The position numbers and the translations under genes were made by a program. A stretch of 8,379 nt of DNA from Syntrophaceae bacterium UBA1163 (lineage in GTDB: Bacteria; Desulfobacterota; BSN033; UBA1163): positions 1,406 to 9,784 of the forward strand of contig DBZJ01000217.1 of NCBI GenBank assembly GCA_002311635.1, written 5' to 3'. The first letter of the stretch is position 1; the number at the start of each line of letters is the position of its first letter. A model generated the notes under the pieces. That model searched no databases. It was not told the DNA's origin and saw only the letters and a list, made by a program, of their open reading frames with translations. Below are positions 1 to 5,060 of the stretch, in pieces.

Positions 1-1
1 G

Positions 2-253
2 ATGATCGGGATAGAATTGGTTAAAGACCGGAAGACGAAGGAGAAGGCAATCGAAGAAAGAAGCAAGATTATTCTGGCCTGTTTTGAAAAGGGGCTGCTC
101 ATATTAGGAGCCGGAGAGAATGTCATCCGCTTCAGCCCGCCGCTCATCATCACCCGGAAACAGGCTGACACCGCCCTCACCATCTTCGAGGAAGTTTTGA
201 AGAACGTTGAGAAGACATTAAAAAATCGCGTCGCCGTCTCAAAGAGAAGATGA
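2..253 (+). CDS. Class-III (PLP) aminotransferase, C-terminal fragment
   Basis: This is the 3' end of a gene that starts left of the window; about 83 codons remain and it stops at TGA 251-253. The opening residues MIGIELVKDR match the C-terminal small-domain motif of fold-type I class-III aminotransferases (4-aminobutyrate, acetylornithine and relatives). The later NVIRFSPPLIITRKQAD segment is the typical C-terminal strand and helix containing the conserved R-x-x-P-P-L-x-I. These enzymes are cytosolic and move an amino group from an omega- or alpha-amino donor to 2-oxoglutarate or pyruvate through pyridoxal phosphate. The PLP lysine and most of the active site lie outside the window, so the substrate cannot be assigned. 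The wording of the motif leans towards the GabT/ArgD-like branch. The Met at position 2 is internal, not the true start. The gene converges on the minus-strand hydrolase pair with only 23 bp between stop codons, and no T-tailed hairpin separates them. Confidence 0.88.
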   Translation: MIGIELVKDRKTKEKAIEERSKIILACFEKGLLILGAGENVIRFSPPLIITRKQADTALTIFEEVLKNVEKTLKNRVAVSKRR

Positions 254-276
254 TACAAAGTGATTGTCTTAAACTC

Positions 277-885
277 TCATTTTGATTTTGGAGCTTGGAT
301 TACTTCGTCGCAGGTCGTCAGGTAGGCGAAGCCGAACCCTAAATTCTTCAGCGTCGCCAGGTGGTGATCATCCCTCCCGGTGGCTGTCCCATCGATCAGG
401 AAGAAAACCCTGTAATCCCTCACAAAGGCATCCCGCGCCGTGGTCTCGCAGCAGAGATTTGTCATCACTCCAGAAATGATCAAATCTTGGACCCCTTTCG
501 ATCGGAGGATCTTTTCGAGATCGGTCTCATAGAATGCACTGTAGCGCTTTTTGGGAAGAACGATATCTTTTGATTCGACGGTCACTTCTGGAAGAAACAG
601 CCAGTCCTTTGTCCCATGAAGGATGACCTGACCCCACCACGCTCCAAGGGCCCCGCTATCCGACGGAGGATCGGTGTGGCCATGCTGCGTGAAGATGGTC
701 GGAATATTCTCTTGTCTGCAGAATTGAATGACGTTCTGGATATTCCCCAAGACAGGTCGGACAACTCGATGAAAAAAGTTCTGGATATCGATGACAAGGA
801 GGACGGCGTGTTCGGGATCGATCACGGCCTTCCTCTCCCGATAGGGTTTCAATTCCTTCAAGATTTTTTCAAGATTAAGTTTCAT
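277..885 (-). CDS. Isochorismatase-like cysteine hydrolase (amidase type)
   Basis: A 202-residue protein, the usual length for the isochorismatase-like cysteine hydrolase fold. The catalytic triad is visible: Asp33 in LLVIDIQNFF, Lys112 in LPKKRYSAF, and Cys145 in GVMTNLCCETTARDAF, preceded by the G-V-M-T stretch that carries the family's non-proline cis-peptide. A cysteine at 145 indicates a C-N hydrolase of the nicotinamidase, N-carbamoylsarcosine or ureidoacrylate amidohydrolase kind; true isochorismatases such as EntB have Gly there. The protein has no signal peptide and is expected in the cytosol. The exact substrate is not evident. Its ATG (885-883) lies inside the 3' end of the upstream M20 gene, giving an 11-bp overlap. 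The region before it (TTATTAAATAAAG) has at most a weak AAAG, so translation is probably coupled to the M20 gene. The pair may act on successive amide or carbamoyl bonds, which is inference. Confidence 0.9.
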   Translation of the reverse strand: MKLNLEKILKELKPYRERKAVIDPEHAVLLVIDIQNFFHRVVRPVLGNIQNVIQFCRQENIPTIFTQHGHTDPPSDSGALGAWWGQVILHGTKDWLFLPEVTVESKDIVLPKKRYSAFYETDLEKILRSKGVQDLIISGVMTNLCCETTARDAFVRDYRVFFLIDGTATGRDDHHLATLKNLGFGFAYLTTCDEVIQAPKSK

Positions 886-2059
886 CTTTATTTAATAAAT
901 AGTTCATGACGATCAATCCATAGATGTGGGCAGCCTGGAGCAAAGCCTCTACCTCCACGGATTCATTCGTCGTATGGGCTTGATCCACCCCTCCGGGTCC
1001 GAGGATAAGGGTGGGAATGTGATAGTGATTGACATAGAAACGAGAATCCGTGAATCCGGAGAATGCCCTGAGCAATGGCTTCTTTCCCATCACCTCTTGG
1101 ATGGCCTCCACGCCGATTCTGACAATCTCCTCTTCAGGATCGACTTCAGAGGGCTCTGCGAAATCAATCTCTTCCATCCGATATTGAAAAAGGGGATCCT
1201 GTGGCCGGAGTGAATCTAAGATTGCCTTCATCTCTCCTAAGACCGCCTCCTTCTTTTCGCCGGGCAAGATTCGTCGGTCCACCTCAATCTCGCATCGATC
1301 CGGGACGATATTGATCTTCGTTCCGCCTTGAATGGTCCCAATACTGAGAGTCGGTTTTCCAAGCAAAGGATGTTCTTTCTCTAAAAGAATGGAATTCAAT
1401 CGTTCGATCAGCTTCGTCATCTTTTCTACGGCATTCACTCCCAGATGGGGTCTTGAGGCATGAGCCGACTTCCCAAAGGTGGAGATCCTGAGCCAAAGAG
1501 CACCTTTCTGGGCGATCACAGGTTGGAGGTCCGTTGGCTCTCCGACAAGAGCTGCATCTCCTTGGATCCCTACCTTTTGAGTTAGAAATCCCATGCCTTG
1601 GTGGCCATGAGATTCTTCATCAGAGACCAGATGGAGAATGACAGCGCCTCGATGAAGACGGATTTTCGAACGCTCGATCGTGGCGAGGGCATGAATGAAA
1701 GAGACAATCCCGCTCTTCATATCCGATGCCCCCCTACCATAAATCCTTCCCTTGGAAAGTTTTCCTTCAAAAGGAGGATATTTCCATTGAGAGGGGTCTC
1801 CGGCAGGGACAACGTCGAGATGGCCATTGAAGATGAGTGTTCTCCCACCCTTTCCCCATCTTCTCTCGGCAATGATATTCCATCTTCCTCTTGGGGAGAG
1901 AACGGTTTTGATTTTGAAACCCATTCTTGAGAGAAGAGATCTCAGAAATTGGGCGGCTGTCTTTTCATTTCCGGGTGGATTTTCCGTGGCAATCTGAACC
2001 AAGTGGATGGTCAAATCGACCAGTTCTTTCTTTCTGATGAACGGACGTAAGTCTCTCAT
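875..2059 (-). CDS. M20-family metallopeptidase/deacylase (ArgE/DapE/ACY1 group)
   Basis: A 394-residue, full-length M20 di-zinc hydrolase. All metal and catalytic positions expected from DapE-type enzymes are present: His80 and Asp82 in NGHLDVVPAGD, bridging Asp113 in YGRGASDMKSG, general base Glu148 and ligand Glu149 in VSDEESHGHQG, Glu174 in VGEPTDL, and His362 in QAHTTNE. The lid or dimerisation domain begins near GKSAHASRPHLGVNAV (about residue 200), whose His is the conserved one in the dimer domain. Family members remove N-acyl, N-succinyl or N-carbamoyl groups from amino acids, or cleave dipeptides; the motifs alone do not select among these. ArgE or DapE is not demanded, because no arginine or lysine genes adjoin. 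The start at 2059 is preceded by an ACGGGGA element about 4 nt upstream, which supports it. It is the first gene of a two-gene unit with the cysteine hydrolase. The 125-bp divergent spacer shows no convincing promoter towards this gene. Confidence 0.92.
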   Translation of the reverse strand: MRDLRPFIRKKELVDLTIHLVQIATENPPGNEKTAAQFLRSLLSRMGFKIKTVLSPRGRWNIIAERRWGKGGRTLIFNGHLDVVPAGDPSQWKYPPFEGKLSKGRIYGRGASDMKSGIVSFIHALATIERSKIRLHRGAVILHLVSDEESHGHQGMGFLTQKVGIQGDAALVGEPTDLQPVIAQKGALWLRISTFGKSAHASRPHLGVNAVEKMTKLIERLNSILLEKEHPLLGKPTLSIGTIQGGTKINIVPDRCEIEVDRRILPGEKKEAVLGEMKAILDSLRPQDPLFQYRMEEIDFAEPSEVDPEEEIVRIGVEAIQEVMGKKPLLRAFSGFTDSRFYVNHYHIPTLILGPGGVDQAHTTNESVEVEALLQAAHIYGLIVMNYLLNKDET

Positions 2060-2124
2060 TGCATCCCCGTGTTCCGCCTAATCTTAAAAAGAAAGGATGA
2101 TAAAGGCAACTCCAAATTGAATTA

Positions 2125-2156
2125 TTGACTACCGTGCTGTGAGCCTGTGTTAGAAT
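2125..2156 (+). promoter_or_regulatory. Candidate sigma70 promoter for the GNAT gene (weak)
   Basis: TTGACT at 2125-2130 is a 5/6 match to a -35 box. TAGAAT at 2151-2156 is a 5/6 match to a -10 box and is preceded by TGT, an extended -10 pattern. The spacer is 20 bp, longer than the preferred 17, so this is only a candidate. A start near 2163 would give a leader of about 22 nt to the ATG at 2185, or about 67 nt to the ATG at 2230. Confidence 0.35.
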
Positions 2157-2184
2157 GAGATTGTTTTGATAAATCGTTCATTAT

Positions 2185-2718
2185 ATGATAGGTATCATCT
2201 TACCCCTTGTTAAATCACGGCTTTTTCTTATGAACGATGTAAGATTATCCGGCTATATTCCTGGTGCGATCGGTCGGATTGCTGAACTCCATGGCACGTA
2301 TTATCACGAGCACTGGGGCTTCGACCTTTTCTTTGAGTCGAAGGTGGCCATTGAGCTTTCGGAATTTCTCCGGCATCTTAATGAAGCGCGCGATGGGTTT
2401 TGGGTAGCAAGGGTTGAAGAAAAAATTGTAGGCTCGATTGCCATCGATGGAGTCCATCGCGATAGCAAAAGTGCTCATTTGAGATGGTTCGTCGTGGCAC
2501 CGGAAAACCAAGGGCAAGGGATCGGCAAGATGTTGCTTGAAGAAGCCGTGAAATTCTGCCGAAAGAAGAGTTTTGGTCGAGTGTATCTCTGGACTTTTGC
2601 GGGCCTTGATCCGGCGCGTCATCTCTATGAGAAATTTGGATTCAAACTCTGCGAGGAACAGGAAGGCAACCAGTGGGGGAGGACGGTGACGGAGCAAAAG
2701 TTCGAGCTTATTTTATGA
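2185..2718 (+). CDS. GNAT N-acetyltransferase (MarR-GNAT C-domain type, stand-alone)
   Basis: A 177-residue GCN5-related acetyltransferase. Motif A with the acetyl-CoA pyrophosphate loop is clear: the beta-4 strand LRWFVVAP (99-106) followed by ENQGQGIGKMLL (107-118), giving the Q-x-x-G-x-G signature. Motif B follows at VYLWTFAGLDPARHLYEKFGF. The N-terminal part, PGAIGRIAELHGTYYHEHWGFD with FFESKVAIEL, resembles the acetyltransferase half of bacterial MarR-GNAT fusion regulators. Here there is no MarR helix-turn-helix, so it is the enzyme domain alone. The acceptor is unknown (small amine, peptide or protein). The start is uncertain: homologous domains seem to begin near Met16 (ATG at 2230), and neither ATG has a good Shine-Dalgarno sequence. 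The gene is transcribed alone, divergent from the M20 operon and convergent with the FmdB gene. Confidence 0.88.
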   Translation: MIGIILPLVKSRLFLMNDVRLSGYIPGAIGRIAELHGTYYHEHWGFDLFFESKVAIELSEFLRHLNEARDGFWVARVEEKIVGSIAIDGVHRDSKSAHLRWFVVAPENQGQGIGKMLLEEAVKFCRKKSFGRVYLWTFAGLDPARHLYEKFGFKLCEEQEGNQWGRTVTEQKFELIL

Positions 2719-2720
2719 CA

Positions 2721-2741
2721 AGCCTGGCGGGACGACAGGCT
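2721..2741. terminator. Hairpin between convergent genes, possible bidirectional terminator
   Basis: AGCCTG (2721-2726) and CAGGCT (2736-2741) form a perfect 6-bp stem with a 9-nt loop. It starts 2 nt after the GNAT stop codon and lies in the 68-bp gap before the end of the FmdB gene. It is placed where a shared terminator would be useful. Neither side has a T-run, so it is not a canonical intrinsic terminator and could equally be an mRNA 3' stabilising hairpin. Confidence 0.3.
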
Positions 2742-2786
2742 GCACGCCGCAGTGCTTGAATACAGAGACCCGGTAGCGGTTAAGGA

Positions 2787-3140
2787 TTAGCTATCTTCCG
2801 ATTCATTCATCGGCTTCGAAACCATCTCTTCGTCCATCGCTTGATCCACCATCTGATCGACATTTTCACCCACGTCTTCTCCCATCTCTTTACCCATCCG
2901 TTTCATCCATTTCGCCATGCTCTTCGGATCCTTCTCGTCAAGGCCGCCCCATTTCGATGGGTCCGCCAGGCTTTCCGCTCTGCTTTCTTCCGAACGGATC
3001 ACCCGCACTTTGGAGAGGACACGGGACATCTTTTTGCTCTTGCATCGTTTGCATCGAGGGATAAAGGTCTCATCGGTTTTGATCACGAGAAATTCAGAGA
3101 TCTTCCCACAATCGTCACACCGGTACTCATAGATTGGCAT
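2787..3140 (-). CDS. FmdB-family zinc-ribbon protein with acidic Met-rich tail
   Basis: A 117-residue protein opening with MPIYEYRCDDCGK, the hallmark start of FmdB-type putative regulatory zinc ribbons. Two CxxC knuckles, Cys8/Cys11 and Cys30/Cys33, would bind one zinc. Residues 1-45 are the ribbon. The rest is a charged tail, including SLADPSKWGGLDEKDP (57-72) and a run of about 45 residues with eight Met and many Asp/Glu. The family name comes from the formamidase locus of Methylophilus; its biochemical role is not settled, and the tail has no recognised function. The start follows the MFS stop by a single base, and a GGGAG Shine-Dalgarno lies inside the end of the MFS gene, so the two genes form a translationally coupled operon. 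No terminator is obvious beyond the hairpin shared with the GNAT gene. Confidence 0.9.
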   Translation of the reverse strand: MPIYEYRCDDCGKISEFLVIKTDETFIPRCKRCKSKKMSRVLSKVRVIRSEESRAESLADPSKWGGLDEKDPKSMAKWMKRMGKEMGEDVGENVDQMVDQAMDEEMVSKPMNESEDS

Positions 3141-3141
3141 T

Positions 3142-4362
3142 TCACTCCCTCCCCACGATCGCCGCCTCCGGCGGGCAGACCCTTTCCCTCACGGGGACTG
3201 GGGTTTCTTGAGGTTTTTTCCTGACGGCAAAATAGAAATAGAAGAAATTGATGATACCCGTGAGGGCTAAACATAAGAACATGACAGGATAGCTGGTTAG
3301 TTGAAGGATAATGCCCATCATCACCGCTCCCATGCCCGCCCCCAAGTCCGTAAGCGCTGTAAAGGTACCCATCGCCGGTCCTCGAGCGGAACCGGCACGG
3401 TCAAGCGTATAGGCCAACAGGCAAGGGTAAAGAAACGCACTCCCAACTCCCCATATGATGGCCACAAGGATAAACATCGGCAAGGTACTGGAGAAGGCGA
3501 GGATGGGCATCGAAATGATCAGATTGAAGAGACAGGGCAAGATCACCTTTTCCCTGGGGTAGACATCCAGTATCTTTCCGCCCAAACTGCGGACCAAGAT
3601 GAGCGTGACTGCAAAGGCGGCAAAGAAGAGACCGGGGTTATCAACCCCTTTTCTCAGGGCGTAGAGAGGGAAGAAAGCAGTCATGGCTCCCCAGGTGATA
3701 GTGATTATGGAAGCGATGATGGCTGGCGGAAGCGCTTCCAGACTTAAGAAGGATTGCTTTTTGGAAAATGGATCTTCTACCGGGAGGCGTCGAATCTTTC
3801 CCAGTTTGAGGGTGATGAGTAGGCAACATAGGGACAAACCGGTGCAGCCCAGGAAGAGGAACTTGAAGTTAAAGGGGAAGTCAAACCGGTTGATGAGAAG
3901 CATTCCGAAGTAGGGGGCAAAACCAAAAGCAAAGTTGATGGATAAATAGAAGTAACTGATGATTCGCCCGCGGATTGTTTCAGGGGTGATATTGGCGAGC
4001 AAGGTGAAAGAGGCCGTTGAGAAGAAGGCCAACCCAACACCGTGAAAAGCACGTACGGCCAATAGGGGCCAAAATGGAGGTGCAAAGAGATAGGCAACGG
4101 AGGACGAAGTGAAGAAGAGGGCTCCAGCAATCATGAAGCTTCTTTCAGGAATTTTGGCAAGGGCTTTTCCTACGATAGGCCTGAAGATTAAAGAGGAGAC
4201 ACTAAAGACCCCGATCAGAACGCCGATTTCTGCTTCCTTGGCTCCCAATCTTGAAAGGTAGATCGGAAGGGTCGGAATGAGAATGTAGAAAACGGATGAG
4301 AAAGTGAATTGAGCAAAAAAACAGAGGACAAAATCGCGGGTCAATATCTTCTGTGTCGCCAT
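3142..4362 (-). CDS. Major facilitator superfamily (MFS) transporter
   Basis: A 406-residue inner-membrane protein with about twelve hydrophobic helices in two halves, separated by a charged loop around KLGKIRRLPVEDPFSKKQ. Length and layout fit a 12-TM MFS carrier. The loop between TM2 and TM3, RPIVGKALAKIPER (61-74), corresponds to MFS motif A but lacks the usual Asp. RAFHGVGLAFF (104-114) matches motif B with the conserved Arg and Gly residues, as in proton-coupled efflux carriers. The sequence resembles drug- or sugar-efflux-type MFS proteins, but the substrate cannot be read from it. The C-terminal tail is short, basic and proline-rich. The ATG at 4362 is the only usable start, because an in-frame TAA lies 18-20 nt upstream, yet its ribosome site (GACGAGAC) is poor. 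A short leader ORF with a better site overlaps it. It forms an operon with the downstream FmdB gene. Confidence 0.9.
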   Translation of the reverse strand: MATQKILTRDFVLCFFAQFTFSSVFYILIPTLPIYLSRLGAKEAEIGVLIGVFSVSSLIFRPIVGKALAKIPERSFMIAGALFFTSSSVAYLFAPPFWPLLAVRAFHGVGLAFFSTASFTLLANITPETIRGRIISYFYLSINFAFGFAPYFGMLLINRFDFPFNFKFLFLGCTGLSLCCLLITLKLGKIRRLPVEDPFSKKQSFLSLEALPPAIIASIITITWGAMTAFFPLYALRKGVDNPGLFFAAFAVTLILVRSLGGKILDVYPREKVILPCLFNLIISMPILAFSSTLPMFILVAIIWGVGSAFLYPCLLAYTLDRAGSARGPAMGTFTALTDLGAGMGAVMMGIILQLTSYPVMFLCLALTGIINFFYFYFAVRKKPQETPVPVRERVCPPEAAIVGRE

Positions 4363-4391
4363 GTCTCGTCTTGAACTATTTTAAAATTCAT
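4341..4391 (-). CDS. Possible 16-codon leader ORF overlapping the MFS start
   Basis: ATG at 4391-4389 directly follows a strong purine Shine-Dalgarno stretch, AAGGAAGGGG. It opens a frame encoding MNFKIVQDETWRHRRY and stops at TGA 4343-4341. It is out of frame with the MFS gene and overlaps its first 22 bases. Ribosomes finishing here could re-initiate at the weakly marked MFS ATG. It has no homology that I recognise. It may be a coupling or attenuation leader, or a chance ORF. Confidence 0.3.
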   Translation of the reverse strand: MNFKIVQDETWRHRRY

Positions 4392-4445
4392 CCCCTTCCT
4401 TTGTAAAGAGATCAGAGGGTTTTTCCTGATGGCTTCAAATTCAGA

Positions 4446-4474
4446 TTGACAGGGGCCTCATTTCTGTTAATAAT
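4446..4474 (+). promoter_or_regulatory. Sigma70-type promoter for the TIGR04076 gene
   Basis: A perfect -35 box TTGACA (4446-4451), a 17-bp spacer and AATAAT (4469-4474, 5/6 match) form a near-consensus housekeeping promoter. The expected start is near 4481, leaving a leader of about 40 nt before the ATG at 4520. It sits in the 157-bp spacer divergent from the MFS operon. Confidence 0.7.
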
Positions 4475-4519
4475 CCGTTCAAGACAGAAAAAAATACCGG
4501 ATGGGAAGGAGGCTCATTC

Positions 4520-4807
4520 ATGGCAAATCCAGAAAAGGTCATCTTGAAAATTGTCTCCGTTAAAGGGACGTGTGCGGCAGGCCATTCTGTGGGCCAGGAA
4601 TTCGATCTGAGCAAAGACTTTCTTTTGGGAGTATCCGGAGATTCTCGGACCCTTTGTCCGTCAGCGTTTCACGCCATCTTTCCCTCGTGGCGGGTGCTTC
4701 GACATGGCGGAGCATTTCCCTGGGAAAAGGACCGAGACAAGACGACCATTGCCTGTCCCGATCCGTTCAATCCTGTGGTGATGGAACTCCGAAGGGTGAA
4801 AGAGTAG
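4520..4807 (+). CDS. TIGR04076 family protein
   Basis: A small 95-residue soluble protein that matches the TIGR04076 family as I know it: an N-terminal strand VILKIVSVKGTC, then AAGHSVGQEFDL, LCPSAFHAIFP, a Gly-Gly-x-x-Pro-Trp turn (GGAFPW, 63-68) and the C-terminal CPDPFNPVVMELRR. Three conserved cysteines (Cys18, Cys46, Cys79) plus His22 could form a metal or redox site, which is inference; the family has no established function. The start is well supported by AAGGAGG (4506-4512) seven bases before the ATG, and by the near-consensus promoter upstream, so the gene is probably well expressed. It is followed by inverted repeats rather than directly by another gene, so co-transcription with the membrane synthase downstream is possible but unproven. 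Confidence 0.9.
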   Translation: MANPEKVILKIVSVKGTCAAGHSVGQEFDLSKDFLLGVSGDSRTLCPSAFHAIFPSWRVLRHGGAFPWEKDRDKTTIACPDPFNPVVMELRRVKE

Positions 4808-4826
4808 CAACGCAGTCGCCGAAGGG

Positions 4827-4868
4827 CGGGGTCGTCCGATCCCGCTCTTGGCGGGACTCACAACCCCG
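4827..4868 (+). other. Nested inverted repeats after the TIGR04076 gene
   Basis: An inner perfect stem, TCCCGC (4840-4845) with GCGGGA (4851-4856) around loop TCTTG, is enclosed by an outer perfect stem, CGGGGT (4827-4832) with ACCCCG (4863-4868). The upstream GCGGG (4826-4830) could alternatively pair with CCCGC (4841-4845), giving a mutually exclusive fold. It begins 19 nt after the stop codon. No T-run follows, so it is not a standard intrinsic terminator. It could be a factor-dependent terminator, an mRNA stabiliser or part of a leader switch. Confidence 0.4.
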
Positions 4869-4921
4869 AGTATAAAGAGTCTTGAACTTCTTTCGGGTAT
4901 TCCTTATAACGTGTTCACGCC

Positions 4922-5029
4922 GTTAGAAATGATGCGCCGCTGCTGTGCAGCAGGGTCAGGTCCCAGAATAATTTCGGCAGAGCTTGATCCCGCGCTCGGT
5001 TTCGAGTCGCAACGACTGGAATTTCTAAC
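4922..5029 (+). repeat. 108-bp element bounded by 9-bp inverted repeats, internal hairpins
   Basis: GTTAGAAAT (4922-4930) and ATTTCTAAC (5021-5029) are perfect inverted repeats 90 nt apart. Inside are a tight hairpin, CTGCTG/CAGCAG (4940-4953), and a smaller one, AGTCG-CAA-CGACT (5005-5017). The structure ends 31 nt before the start of the membrane synthase gene, so it could be a folded 5' leader (closing stem plus internal arms) or a small repeat element. No flanking target-site duplication is visible. The same stretch can be read as a 42-codon ORF (4929-5057) ending 3 nt before the next ATG, but that has no ribosome site. Confidence 0.4.
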
Positions 5030-5060
5030 AAGGTCCACTTTCCAACAGAGAGGATAACGT

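Noticed and set aside
2060..2184. A TTGCCT-N17-TAAGAT pattern on the minus strand as promoter for the M20 operon.
   Set aside because: Both boxes are only 4/6 matches; such hits are common by chance in a 125-bp AT-rich spacer.
3301..3747. A 148-codon plus-strand frame opposite the MFS gene.
   Set aside because: The product is hydrophilic and rich in Gly, His, Lys and Arg, as expected for the antisense of a membrane-protein gene; no ribosome site or known domain.
4922..5029. The GTTAG ... CTAAC ends look like integron attC core sites.
   Set aside because: The order is reversed relative to an attC (which runs from RYYYAAC to GTTRRRY). No attC-length imperfect palindrome ends at 4922, only a 5-bp TAACG/CGTTA repeat just before it, and there is no integrase or cassette array.
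4848..5057. A 69-codon plus-strand frame starting at a TTG, with an inner 42-codon ATG version (4929-5057).
   Set aside because: No ribosome site before either start, no recognisable similarity, and it runs through strong inverted repeats that better explain the sequence. The 3-nt gap to the next gene is noted but not enough to call a gene.
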